From positions 116,792,653 to 116,856,652 of the forward strand of contig OX578140.1 in the NCBI GenBank assembly GCA_951213105.1: 64,000 bases of DNA. Reading direction: 5' to 3'. Source of the DNA: Amaurobius ferox (lineage: Eukaryota; Arthropoda; Arachnida; Araneae; Amaurobiidae). A program made the translations under genes and the position numbers. This document shows positions 1 to 13,500 of this stretch, piece by piece; within the stretch, counting starts at the first letter, position 1; the number at the start of each line of letters is the position of its first letter. The notes beneath the pieces are model-generated. The model did no database searches and was not told the DNA's origin. It was given only the letters and a program-made list of their open reading frames with translations.

Positions 1-3000
1 AGGGAGAGGGAAGAGTAGCGAAACAACATTCGATTTAAAGGGGGGGGGGGGGGTCACATTTATGTATATATATGGCCCAAAGTGTATCTGCGTCATATGG
101 TATGTGAATAAAAATTTCAAAAACATCAAGCTGGCTATGGGTGAAATGTTCGATTTTCCTGGCCCTCAATCCAAGAGGTTAGGGAAAGGATGGTACGGTC
201 TCATTAGCTGCCACCCTCATCTGATTACTCTGGTTGCACAAACAATTGCAAGAAGTTCGTACTGTACAAATGCGATCAGTTCAAAAATCGTGCTTCTTCC
301 TCAATCAAGACTGTTGATTTTCAACGGGTATTCGGCTAGTATAGCACAAAATGTAGAAAAAAAAATCCGATATCTCTAAAACGGCTTTTGATAATTTCTA
401 AATTGTGTCCATTCATTTGCGGTTAAAAGTATGTATATGTATTACAAGTATGGTATAGACCCTGTGGGTTGCCACACCTATTAGGTTCCAGTCTAAATTG
501 GGTGGCACTGTTCAGACCGCCCAAACAGTCACTTTACAATTTCTGGTTTCTCGGATGGTCGGAGTAGGAAAAAAAAACAGTTCCTGATCATAGACATGAA
601 TCCAGGAGTTGTGCTTATTCGTCAATTAAAATCCAAGTATAAGGTGTTTATCTGACAATTTTCGTATTCGCACGTTATAGGGACCCCTGAACACATTTTA
701 AACACTTCCCTATGCTTGACCAATCATAAAATTTGAATTGGAGTTCTACAGAGCACTTGCCATTTGATGAAGCGTTTGTTAATTTTGATAGAGCCAATAT
801 AAATGGAAAAAATATGTTATGAGTACTCCTGAACACTTTCCTGTCAGTCAAAATCGAAGTATAAGGTAATGTTTTCTGAGATATTTTGTATTTGAGATTT
901 CGGTGAAAAGTATACGTACTCCTGAACAGATTTCATATACAAGCTCATGGAAAACGATTGAGATCGCCTTGGGGCTAGAGCCTCTCCATAAATTAACCTA
1001 GCTTCCATCTTTTCTCGATCGCCCTGTTTGTATGTTTGACCCCATATGATACCGTTCGTAGAATTATCATTGTTTTCCATTGAAAATAACGCTTTAATCG
1101 AATTCTTTAAAATTTTAATTATTTATTTGCAAATTATATTAATATTTTTAATTATTTATGGAATGAATATTAAAATATATAGAATTGCATATTTCATGTT
1201 TTTATTATTTTAATACACACGCATTACTATATTCTTTAGTAAGCAACATCGCTTGAAATAATGAGTTCATACTATAAGCATCCGAACCGAATCCCAAAGC
1301 CTTCACCACTCATGATCCCAAGTTATGTATTCACAAAAGGATCTTCCCTGACCCAGGCATGGCGGTGAGGTTCGTAAACTTGTTTCTGAGAATTCCCAGA
1401 AAATATGTCACCTCCTCAATAGAGGAAATGGGACTAATCATTTGGCACGCTCTGAATATCGCAAAGAGGCAGAGGTAGATAGAATTGACGAATTATCGTT
1501 CTTCTGTAATTTTGAACGGATTCATCTCCAAATACGTTGCGCCATCTAGTGATAGAGAATCAAAGCTTGAAACACTGAGGATCCCTCTTAAGTCTACAAC
1601 CAACACCAACTGGTTTTATGTTCCTTTCAGTCACTCTTTATGAAACACTAGGCATATAAATATTATAGAGAAAATAACAATAGACAGGAATCTAGTGAAA
1701 ACGGCATTAGATGGACATAAGCTTTATTCTTTATGAAAATTTTAGAAAATAATTGCAATTTATTTTACAGATTTACAAAAGCAATTGCAATGACATTATA
1801 CCAGCATACAAAATAAAATTTTGGTGGGTCCAATTCTCATTGAAAATACAGAAATAATATACATGGGGTAGTTCTATACATAGATTATACAGTAGAACCC
1901 ACATATAATGAAGTTGATATGGACTGGAAAATTTAATTTTCAATAACTAATACGAAGCAAAAATTATACAAGTAACGAAAATAATTTAAGTATTCATTGA
2001 AATTAAATACAATCAAGCCAAAACTGTGACTAGATTTTAGGGAGAAATGACCTTGACTTTCTTTTGAACTATCAAATTTTTAATATATACATAAATGGCG
2101 TTTTATACATTTAAGACATTGCTCCAGCCAATGGCCATAAGGATTTAATTGCTCATAGCTCTTATCAAGAATTAAAATTGATGATGTTCCTAATCTCAGA
2201 ACAGATATCGAAATATCTGATCAATTGTTAGCAACAAAACATGACAATCCATTTAACATGACACTGACATTACATATTAAGAGAAAAACTTCATAATAGC
2301 CAATATTTTGCTGTATTCAAGTTCATCATAACTGGGTTTCACTGTAAATTTAAATTGGTTTGGACCCTTAGAATTTTCATTCATTTACACACTTGCCTTA
2401 AAAGCAGTCAAACCTTTGTAAATAAATGAAGATGGGATAACAAATTTGTGTGCTAAATTGGGGAAAATGCTATATGAAATGCACATATGCAAGGTGTTTA
2501 GAAAAGATTGCAGCACTAAATATCTCTTGGACAATTGATTGTAGATACACAATTCCAATTTAAAAAATGCTTTAATTACGGAAGACTATCATGGTAAACA
2601 AATTTTGATTATGCTGCACTTTTTAGTAAAAAAGTACAAAATGTAACTTTTTATACACGCTTTCTAGAAAAATATTTTCCATAGACCAATTAATCGAACA
2701 CAAATAGTTCCATCACCATAAAAAATTATTGGAAATTACTAAAGTTTTTGATGTGCAATTGAAGACTGTATAAAACTTTCACTAAAGTTAGATATTTTCA
2801 AATGCAAATTTTATCTAACGAATATAAATTTTTGTACAACCTCTGAAATTATGTTTTTGCCATTTTTTTATTATTATTATTAGGTAAAAGTGGTTTAAGT
2901 CTTATAACTCTGACAATTTTTAACAGCTCTTTTTACATATTAGACCAGGTTGTTTTTTTCCAAAATATCTTTAAATGAATAAGTAATAATTTTCTAATTA

Positions 3001-5576
3001 GAACTTCAATATTTATAGAAAGCCTGTATAAAAGGTTAAATTTGTAACTTTTTACTAAAGCATGTCATGTGACCAAAATTGTCATAGTCTGAAAGTCTAC
3101 CTTATTTAAAGCATTTCTGAGAATGGAACCATGGGTCTGCGAACAATCGTTCAAGAAATATTTAATTGAGCGATATTTTTTAAGCACCCTATATTAAGTC
3201 AATGTACAACTTAGGAGATCAATATACAACTTGTAATATAAGTCAAAAACAGAAGCGAACCACATTAGTAATTGTAAGAAAATAGTAGAAAGATAATACT
3301 AATTACAACTGAAAAAAACATGCTTCAGTCAATTTAAGTAAAAACCATAGATGCTTTATTGCACTATTGTCTAAATCAAGCAAGTAGATCTTTAAATCAT
3401 GTAGAAACATATAAACTAATAGTAAAAGTGGGTAACACAGTTTAAGCTACGGTCAATATATTCTATTCACAATATGCAATAAGAAATATTTTTTCCCTCT
3501 ACCATGAAAAATTGAGATATCCTCAGTGAATGTTTAGTGAATAAGAAATGTGAATTCTTTTGTCATAAAAGATGTTTCCTCAGAGCACCATAGAAAGTAG
3601 CTCACATTACACTCTTATCACAAACAATTACTATCAACGCTCAGTAAATTTGACCCTAATTTATAGTTTAAATTGGATTCAAAAACAACTATGCACCTGG
3701 ATGCAAATTCAGGTGTCTCCATTTGTATTGATTTGAACTCAATGTCTGTAGATCCAAAAGTCGGAACACAAACTATTCAACCATATTGGTGGCTAAAACT
3801 ATATTCAGTAATAGACAAAAGTTAAACATCATTTTAACAACAATATACATGCCAAGAGTAAGAACATTAATGTTAATCAAAATTGACTAATTTTTCAGCA
3901 TTATGTTTAAAGTATTTTCTTCATTTTAGCCTTCTTAATTACAGATAAATTCGCATTATATAATTAATAATTCAGTTATCATTTAATTACTTACTTTCAT
4001 TTGGTTATTAAACATTTTAATGTTTTACATTAAAAGTCATAGACCCTTTAAGGATTTTGAAGATCTAATGCTAATAAGACTAGTAGACAGAAGATACATG
4101 AAACAGGAAAATGAATAAAGCTACAAATTAATCACTGATTTCTAGTATGATTATATATATATAATAAAAATTAAAGAATATCCAATGAACTAAAAGAGAT
4201 ATTGTAAAACACCTAGAGGGAACTAAAAATTAAAACACTTAAAATACTGTATTATGTAATCATTACTAGTTATTAAGAAAAAATTAATTGGTGGTGGATA
4301 CAGAACAATCCATAAAAAATAATACCAATTGAGAAAATGATATATTTCAGTTCTCTTTCATATGTCAGAAAATACTAATCTGCTATCAGAATCATTTTCT
4401 AACTGTCCATAAATCAATGATTTAATACATGTGTCAATTACTGCTGTGCTATATACTTTAATAATTCAATATGTATATGCAACAGGAAATTAAAATATAT
4501 ATATTATTGAGGTATCATCCACTATTCAGAAATGTCCATTATGAGAAGTTTCACTGTAATGGTTTAATCATATATAGAAAATTAAAAGTTAGACTTGGCA
4601 AAAAAAAAAAAAAAAAAAAGATGTTGCATTTCTGTCATAATTTTGATCAGAGGGTATCTATAAAAGAACCATTTTCTTTCAAATGTCTTATTTTGAGATG
4701 AAAAAACATTGTTTCACTTTTTTTTTTGTATGTGGTAGAGTAAACATTTACCATCACAAGATATATAAATTGAGAAAGTAATTTAAATGTAAAATCATTC
4801 ATTTACCCAATCAAAACTAATATGCATAATATTGTGTATTGAGAGAAATTTTCATCCCAAAAACAAAAATTATTACAATTTTTCATTCCTTTAACTTAAA
4901 GTTTGACTTCTATTAAATTAAATAGAAAATTGACTTTATTAAATTAAATATAAAAGAAATCTAGCCTTTTTATTCTGCATATTTAATAAAATGAAAATAT
5001 ACTAGATAACTTTATATGCAATGACAGTTTCTGAATAACATATACTCTAAATACATAACAACAATCATGAAAAATCACTGTTACACTTAATACAGAGGTG
5101 AGCTACAGCCAGTTCTTCACAGTATATGTGAATTGTTTGTTTAAAATTTTAAAATTCTATCTGATTGGTGAATTGTGAAAATGTTTTGAATTATTAACAG
5201 TTTGAGTTACTCAAGAAAAATGTTTAAGAAAATAGAATGTCACAAATTTAGCTCAAACACCAACAAAACTTATAAAAGTGCAGTCACAATATATCACAAA
5301 ATGGAAAATGACACTCTAAGAGTACCGGTTCTTAAAATTCTGGCAGCTCACCACCATAATTAGCATGTTGTAACAAAGGTCATAATTTAACTTTTACATC
5401 TTCAAAGTTAAATTAATGAAATGTAAGAAGTTATAGAACTGTGGTGCAATACAATTCAATCCCACATTAAATTCTTAAAGCAACCACCCCAGAAGAAAGA
5501 AGTAGCCATAATGGACAATAACCAGTACTTATAGAATTTATAAGTTGGTTACATTTTGTCCGACAGTTTTTCTTAT
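1..5576. other. 3' flank, no gene recognised
   Basis: The first 1.6 kb is less AT-rich, with a poly-G tract near 42-53. A 27-bp stretch at 484-510 shares 19 bases, GTCTAAATTGGGTGGCACT, with the SINE array at 35 kb. Three loose copies of a CTCCTGAACA-type sentence occur near 685, 827 and 919. From 1.7 kb on the sequence is AT-rich, with a poly-A run at about 4600-4619 and no coding pattern I can support. A short open frame at 62-379 has no recognisable motif. Confidence 0.6.
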
Positions 5577-6059
5577 ACCTTGTTTACACTACCAGTTGTA
5601 GTTTCAATCAATGTGAATTTGGTCCCCATCAATTTGAAACTCATCGAAAACTGTTCACACATACCGAAGCATGTGGCAATATGAAGTCATCCAGAAACTA
5701 TATTTTGGTGGATAACTTTTTTTTTATTTTTATGTTTTCTACATTTTATTACTCAGTCAGAAATTTCTGGAATTATATTTTTTGTTCTAAAGGCAAATAT
5801 ACTGCAGAATCAATAATGCCACGACTCAAAATAAATTCAAATTTTCATTTAATCTTTTGAACTTCTATTTTCTATTATACTATCTAGCAACAAATTTCTA
5901 CAAATATTTTACTTTTGGAGGCCGATTTTCCACAGAATCACTGATGCTGCAGACTAATTTGCATTCAAATTTCCAATCCTATTCTTCATTATGTATCCAT
6001 CTACTGATATGGTTGTGTTGGTTTGATTCAAATCAAAATTCACAGTGAGAAACAAGGTA
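5576..6059. mobile_element. Candidate MITE with short inverted ends (CCTTGTTT)
   Basis: The left end reads TACCTTGTTTACAC and the right end reads GAGAAACAAGGTA, giving about 10 bp of inverted terminal sequence flanked by TA. Inner sequence near the ends also shares a GTGAATTT block in inverted order. There is no coding sequence. Tc1/mariner-type mobilisation is a guess based only on the TA flank. Confidence 0.4.
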
Positions 6060-7544
6060 TAGTGGCATATCTATTGCATGGCTAGAATGGCAAAGTGCAG
6101 CTGATGCTAAACACAAAGCAGAAAAATTAATTTCCTAAATTTGGGACCAACAAAAATATTTGCTATGGGCCCTCATGTATATAGTTATGCCACTGCAAAC
6201 TGTATAATGCACCATATAAACTTCATATTCAATATTTCATAAGATTTGTTTCTTATGAATGGAGTTTTTTAAAAAAAAACTTTTATTACACCCTCATAAG
6301 TATCATTCATGAGGGATGACAATACATAAGTATTTCACCAAATAGCAGACATTTTAAACTGCCAATAAAAGGAAATTTCACCAAAATAGGAATCACAAAA
6401 TCATGGTACAACATTTGTATTACAGGTTTTGGAAGAGTGATTTCTGAAAGATTAATGTGTCTGTTTTTCGTGTTACAATCGACATCATCACAGAACACAC
6501 TATTTTATAAATAACAAAATACATTTTCTCTAAATTACCTTTATTATAATAACAAGAAACAAACTTGTGTTTACAATAAAACACTGTGTTAGTTTGTTTC
6601 GATTTAAATAGTCCAGATTTCTGCATTGCCAAAATAGAGGAAACAAGTGTTTTCATATTTTAGTTACACATACTTATATTATAATACATGTACATTTTAT
6701 AGTCGACCTTATATCTTTTTGCATTTTTATAGCAATCAACTCATGTTGTTTACAATTTACCTTGTCACAATTACAATGTAACTCGAGGTATTACTGCGTA
6801 ATAATTATTAAAATTATAACTATTAAAATTATTATAAATATGAATTGTTAAAAGTCAACAATATAAATATTTCTTATTATATTAGGAGTATTTTGTCAAA
6901 AAAGCAATTGTAACTATATAGAAAAATATATATATATATAAAACTATTATAACAAAATCAAAAATGAAATAATCAGAGTAATATACAAAAACTCTGTATA
7001 ACTACAGCATACAGTAAAAAAAAAGGATGTGTTAACGAGCTAGCCCCAAAGACAAAACACAAGCTCCATTAGGACAAGCAAGAAGCCCAACCTCACTTAT
7101 TCAAACAAAATATGCAAAAGTTGCTCGAATAAGTGATGTTTCACTTCTTACTTGTGCTGAAGAAGGCTGCATTTTGCCTTCGAAACTGGTTGACACAGTT
7201 TTTTTTTATTGCATGATGTAGTTATCAGACGTGTTTTATAATAGTCTAAACAGCAGCTTCGGCATATTTTAATTGTAATAATAATATTAAGTTAATAAAA
7301 GATTGTGTTTAACAGTTTGAATATATTCAAAACACTTTTTGCGATTTATATTTGGAACTTTTAAAAACAAAACTACCAAATATTATATTATTAAAATATG
7401 TCTTGTATATATATATAAAAAAAAAGATTTTATAAGTGTACAACACACAAACATGCCAAAATAATGCTAATACCATTAAAGAATGAGATTTGGGAAGGGG
7501 CTGTATCTGATCTAATTTACACAAGATTAGTATGAATTATAATG
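6060..7544. other. AT-rich flank, nothing recognised
   Basis: Low-complexity A+T sequence with a short TA run near 6928-6940. Open frames here show no motifs. Confidence 0.5.
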
Positions 7545-7552
7545 GTCTAGGT

Positions 7553-8344
7553 CAGAGGTCGCCAAAGTGGTCTATATAGACCCCCAGGGGTCTATTTAAC
7601 AAAAGCGGGGGTCGATCTGAGCCAGGGGGTCGATTGGGGGTCGAAGATACAATTCATTGCTACGTAAGGATTATCAGTATTTTACAAATCTGCGACAATT
7701 AGAAATAAAAGAAGAAGACTTGGAAATATATACAGGTCATCTTCAAAAATTGAGCGACGATTTTAAACTGCGCTTTGTTGATTTGGAAAACATTGACATC
7801 CCTGATTGGATTATTGTGCCATTTTCTGCTCAAATTGAAAACGTGGACATCAACCTGCAAGATGAGCTTGCTGAATTATTATCGGATCTTGAAGCAAAGA
7901 CGCTTCTTAGAAATTTAACAAGCAAATTTTGGACAAATATAAATATAATGCAAAAATATGTAAAACTTTGTGAAATAGCTCAACCGTTTATGCTAGCATT
8001 TCCAAGTTCCTATATGGTTGAAGCCGGTTTCAGTCACGTAAATTCAATCTTAACCAAGTACAGAAATAAATTAAATGTGGAGCTTCGAGGGGATTTAAGA
8101 TTAAAATTGACTAATTTTGAACCAAATGTAGCGAACCTTGCAAAAATACACCAGGCACACCCATCTCATTGATTAAGAAGCAATAAATCTGTAGTTACTT
8201 TACTTATTATTTCTACTTATTTATAATTACTCATTATTTAATAAATATTAAGGTTTTTTAAATTATATAGGGGTCGATGATCAAAAAAGTTTGGTTTTTT
8301 AAATTATATAGGGGTCGATGATCAAAAAAGTTTGGCGACCCCTG
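7553..8344 (+). mobile_element. Short hAT (Buster-type) transposon with intact ends and 8-bp target duplication
   Basis: Inverted ends CAGAGGTCGCCAAA and CAGGGGTCGCCAAA (13 of 14 match) bound 792 bp. The same 8 bp, GTCTAGGT, flanks both sides (7545-7552 and 8345-8352). TA in the middle of the duplication fits the Buster branch of hAT (nnnTAnnn, family knowledge). GGGGTCGA repeats occur just inside both ends, and a 40-bp piece is duplicated near the right end. The element keeps only the last third of a transposase, so it is an internally deleted, non-autonomous copy. Sharp ends suggest a fairly recent insertion. Confidence 0.9.
7657..8172 (+). pseudogene. hAT transposase C-terminal fragment (SCAND3/ZBED5-like, 171 aa)
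   Basis: The open frame ends with the hAT dimerisation block: FPSSYMVEAGFSHVN, then RNKLN, then RGDLRLKLT and EPN. It is the same family as the copy at 39.0-39.6 kb. BED zinc finger and most of the catalytic domain are absent, since the element starts only about 100 bp upstream. The remaining frame is uninterrupted. Either a young deletion or chance preservation would explain this. Confidence 0.85.
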
Positions 8345-8352
8345 GTCTAGGT

Positions 8353-10359
8353 GGATGGATCTCAAGCTCTCAAATCCCTCTCCCCTGCATATACCACTTT
8401 CAATAATATACTGCAACAACAAACAGCAGATAATCTATTACACGATATTATACAGAAGTGACAGGCATAATAAACTATAAGGGAGATTCAAAAACGAATC
8501 AAATTCTAATCATTCAATCACAGGGTTCCCAGACTTTTTCATAAAAAAAAAAAAAAAAAAAAAATTACGGGTGTAAATTTTTAAGAACTGCTTTCAGAAC
8601 TAATTTTATTAAAATTCTAAAGTTTAGATTTTTTATATTCAAAGATACATTAAAACAAAGACACATAAGCTAGTATTGTACAAATGCACATGAAATGCCC
8701 AATTTTGGGACGCAATTGGATGACTGGTGAAAAACTGTTTTGAGCCACATCGTGATTAAAAAAAAAAAAAAAAATCAAAAACCTTGCAGAAGGTTGCAGA
8801 ATGGTTATTTAACTAATCTGCAACAGCATTCAAAATGGATTTTTGATAAGAGGAATGTAAAAGCTGACCATATACTAGTAAAGGAGTTTACCATCTTGCA
8901 AATAGCATTTAGTAAGCATCAATAAGGTATTTGAAAATATTAAAACTTGCCTCATCATGATTGAAAAATTGAAACTTGTCTCATCAAATCAGCAACAAGA
9001 TTAATTAAAAATTTATCAATCTGTAAGATAAAAATTTATCAATCTGTAGTCTGTGTATTCTGGCAAGTCAATGAACATTGACATTTAATATTTCAGTGTC
9101 ATGTGGGATGTGCAAAACTTAAGCAAAACACTTTTGTAGACCTTCAAAAACTTTACTAAGCTACCATCTGCATACATACGGTTCAGGACAGACAAACTGT
9201 TAATTAAATTAAACTATAAATTAGACAATAACCTTGCCTATGCCTTGCTTGTTGTATTCTTTGTTACAGACTGAGCAATAGAATGCAAGGGCACAGTCAT
9301 TTTTTATTCCGATCACTTCATGGTTAGATTGTGGATTTTTCTTGGTTGTAACATGGTCAAAACATTCTCACCACTAATATTCACTATTCTCACCATAATT
9401 TAAATATCAAATGGCAGGAACATCGTAAGAACATGCCCCACATGTAAGCACATATCTTTCAAAAAGTAAATAGTGTGCAACTTTAACTAGTATCTCCAGC
9501 CTAAGACTGAATTGTTTAAAATCTCTAAACATAATATGTTGCAACCAAATGGGTTATTAGCTTTATAATCACCTCAAGGTTGTAATAAGCTGAATGTAAG
9601 ATTGTGCTTTAACCATTTGCAAATAGTATCATTTTATGACAGCTGAAGCTCAAGTGATTGTGTTTTCCAACTTGAATGCAACTCTAGGGAAAAAAAATCA
9701 CCAATACTCTTATTTTCAACATAATTTTTTTTTTTTTTCAGAAACAAAATAAAAATACCTTTCATCAAATTATAACTTTTCCCAACCATTTGCTTATATC
9801 TACATAAAGCAGGAACCCAGTAAATCACTCCGTATTTTTAATCCAAAGGACAAATGATGAATTTGTTTGCACTTTCAAATCCCTGTGAAGCTATTACACA
9901 TCAAAGCTTCTTCAAGATCTTTTAATTTAAAAAATATTCATATTTGTGAAGTTGTACGAATACTTGAAAAACTTTGTTGAACATTATCATTTGATAGTCT
10001 TATTTTTCAAAGAAAAATAAAAAGACTATCAAATTTACTATGCAGTGTTATCTTATCACAGGTAAAATTACAGTCAATGTTATCACAAGTGTAATTCTAT
10101 AAATGTCATGATGCAGTTTGAAGAAATTGCTATAAATTTTGAAAGATTCATGACGTTTATGAGTTTAAAAGCTAAATTTTTACTGTTTCTCTAAACGCAC
10201 CTTTAAAGTTATCAAAAGTATTAACAATTAACAATTTTTCAAATACAAATGTTCATAGAAATAATTTGTCTATATACTTACAAAAACAAAAACTCAACAA
10301 TATTTTCTTTAATATTGTTGAGTTTTATTCAGCAATATTTTATCATATTCAGCACTATT
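8353..10359. other. Region just downstream of the large gene, no gene seen
   Basis: AT-rich sequence with poly-A runs near 8546-8564 and 8759-8774. It contains the 3'UTR and poly(A) region of the minus-strand gene at its right end. No other coding signal. Confidence 0.5.
10289..10329 (-). promoter_or_regulatory. 3'UTR stem-loop overlapping an AATAAA poly(A) signal
   Basis: Bases 10289-10304 and 10311-10326 are perfect 16-bp inverted arms with a 6-base loop. On the minus strand AATAAA lies at 10329-10324, about 31 bases after the stop codon and overlapping the first arm. A second imperfect inverted repeat lies at about 9992-10029. A very short 3'UTR with a structured cleavage signal is possible; transcript data are absent. 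Confidence 0.45.
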
Positions 10360-10548
10360 TTAATTTTTTGGACAATGGGGTAGATGATCGTAAACAAAAG
10401 TAGCATTAAGAAAGACTTGAAGACAGAGCCAACACATATGACACTTACATTTCCAACAAGTCATATGATTACAACCACCATTTTTTTCAATGGGTGATGA
10501 ACAAGATGGACATTGTTTTCGGTTGGAAGGACTTTCTTGAATCCAAGC
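10360..10548 (-). CDS. Terminal exon encoding catalytic RING2 and the stop codon
   Basis: The acceptor is a run of T ending CAG before GCT TGG at 10548; the TAA stop is at 10362-10360 (62 residues). The peptide has [19 protein letters not shown], then [11 protein letters not shown], and ends [18 protein letters not shown] is the RBR RING2 signature, in which the Cys of GGCNHMTC is the expected ubiquitin-thioester acceptor. An intact catalytic Cys with following His and paired cysteines argues for an active ligase. The terminal H/C pair resembles plant DEAH12 ends. The previous exon is 14.3 kb away. Confidence 0.9.
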   Translation of the reverse strand, partial: AWIQESPSNRKQCPSCSSPIEKNGGCNHMTCWKCKCHMCWLCLQVFLNATFVYDHLPHCPKN

Positions 10549-13500
10549 CTGAAAAAAAAATACTATTTAGTAGTATAAAAAAAATACTATATATAGTTGT
10601 GTAAAATGGAAAACAACAGCATTTTATGTTTAAAAAGTGTAATTAAGACCAGAAGTGTATGGCCAGTTTTGTTCATTCAGCCCTAAATACTATTTATAAA
10701 TGGGGTAAAACAAAAATAGAGGAATATACAAAGTAGTAAAAAAACTAGCAATATGTTATTTATAAAGAAATTATCACATTTCAAATACTATTGTATCGGG
10801 TTATTTTATCCACACAGAGTGATCTAAAAAGTCAATAAATTTTTTTTTAAATTGTATTTCAGTGAATTGATAATGTCTGGAAATACAATTTGCACAGAAA
10901 TACATAAAATTATGGGTTTTTTTTAAATAAAATATTTTTTATGAGAAAATGAAGTCTACACATATAATTTAGGGGTCATGCTGTCGATCGCCATTGTTGT
11001 ATTTTACAAAAGAAAATTCAATTTGGTGATTGAAAAAAAGATTCGGCAAAAATGTTGGATATTATGAATTCTGGGAATGTCAAAATCAAAAATCATGGTA
11101 TACTAATCGTAATGTATACTACCATACTATTTTTATTTGCCAAAACAATGATAATTGGAATTTGAGAACTTATAAATCAAAACAAACTTTTCAAATGGAA
11201 CATCAAATAAAAATGTGGAGAATAAAAACTCTATTTAGTGAAAGAAAATTTCTTTTGGCAAATAGGTTAGTGTAAGTGTTTACAAATTCGGAGCAACCCT
11301 TGTAATTGAATAGAGAAAAATATGTAGTTTTAGACTTTGATGACATAGAGGTAACCATTGGCAAATCCATTAATCCTTTTCCCCCGATGTAAAAATTGTC
11401 AAAAAATGTTATTTCTAGCTGTGTTGACACTGGTAGTATGTTGATATCCATATACAGAGCAGACAAATTTATCAAGGTACTTGAAAATCTAAAATATCTA
11501 TTCACTCAAGATCAAGTTCATTTAATGAAAACTTTTTGCAATTCAGTATACTTCCACATTGAATAAATTTTACTTTATAATATCTAACATTTGATATGCT
11601 CTTCCTATTTTTAAAAAAATATATGATGTGGGTAACACACGACTTTCCATATACACTCTATTGGAAAAAAAATTGCACACACAAAAAAACTGAGCTGCAG
11701 CTACAGAACTCAGCATGCAAATATCAATTTAAGAGTTATGTAAGTGATCAAACTGTCAGAGCCAATACAGTTATAAGGCTCATGCAATGTGCATGAGAAC
11801 GACACATCATGCAGCATTTAAAATAACTGATGTTCTCATTCACTGATAATTGAAATTGAATTTTGTGCTTTGATACTGTAAGTTGTGTACAGAGATAGAT
11901 GCCTTTAAGATGTACTCTAGGATACTTCGAACTGTCAGATTTAAAGAAACGTTGCATTATAGGCCTAAGGAAAGCTGGTTGGTCCAATCAGTAGCCATCT
12001 TGGTTGAAGCGATATGTTGCATCAAAAAAGCCTATGTTTTATATTTTTTTTTCAAATTATTTTATTTAACTAAAAATTCTTTTCAACTGCCTGACTAAAA
12101 TAATAATCTTTCTCTATATGAGTGTATAGTATATTATTTTTTATTCTAACTTTCAAAATTATTTTCAATAAGCTGATTACATAATAAAGTTTCTTATTCT
12201 TTTTCTAAATGTTTGATCGTATAGTTTTAATAATGTTCCTTTGCTTTCTATTACTAAAAGTTTGGCTTGTGCTCATTACTTTAATGTTTACCTTTTATAA
12301 TACATATCAACAACTTATTAAATTCCAGAATTCCACTTAGCTTTAAGTACCTAAATTAATAAGCCAAGACAAAAGAATCACAACAAAATTTCTGCTGAAC
12401 TAAACTTTTATTATTAAACAAACATTTAAAACTTAAGAGCTTCAAAAACAGTTAACTTTAAATTTTTAAACAAACATTTAAACTTCAGAGCCTTAAAACA
12501 TCTCCCCAAATCATTAGAACTCAAATAAATTTTAAAATAGAACAATTACTTTTAGTACATTGCAATAATACAAAACTCAATTAAAATTAAACCCAGGTTC
12601 AGATTCCACTCTGGTCTGAAGACCAGAGCTTGGTCTGCCTGGAAAGCTGTCCACCAAAAGTTAATATTTCGAATAAAAATATTTAAACTCCACAAATTAT
12701 TGATGTACAAAAATATTAGAATAATTTAGAATTACAATATATTATTTGCAAAAACATTCATGTTCAGATTTTACTTGAGGTGTTACTTCCTAGATAGCAG
12801 CACCATCTCAGAACAAAACATGAAAACAAGAGCAATTTTCAGCACATTGATATAAACAAACTTCCAATTAATGGATAACAAATATTCAGGACTTCATCAA
12901 CATTCACTTTGTTTGCTTAAGGCTTTCCACTCATTTTCTTTCTCATAATACTGAAACTTTTCTCAAGATATTAAAACTGGAAACTGCCAAAACCATGACA
13001 GGGTTAATATGCATTAACTGACTCTGTGGCCACTTATAAACACTAATTTCAAGGATAGCACTGCTCTTGTTACTGGAATGAGGGCAGCCGATTTCCTGAT
13101 AGGCAAACACTGAAGAGTGAAATGACACAGGCTTGCACTGAACACTTGATTCTAGGAGGCAGGCATGGTGAAATATCATCATACTGTAGGAAAATATATA
13201 TGTTGAAGAACCACAAGAGCATTGGATGACATAAAACTTGTAAAAATTGAGGGAAAATCCTCACACTTTACTTAGAAGCACAACTAAAAATATTGTGAAA
13301 CTAGCTCTGTTGAAAACCCAATCCACTCCAATACAGACGCTGAAACATTTTTGCAGCAAGGGATTGGGAAAAAAGATTTGAGCTTTCCCAATGTCACAGG
13401 ACTGGAAATAAGGTCATAGTTGGTTTTAGGAAAAACTTTGAAGCATTTAAAACTTAGCAGCGAGACCAGCAGGTGCACCAGTTATTAAACCATTTTACCC

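Noticed and set aside
62..379. Open frame of 105 codons at the left edge
   Set aside because: No domain, no splice context and no codon pattern; close to simple sequence. Treated as chance.
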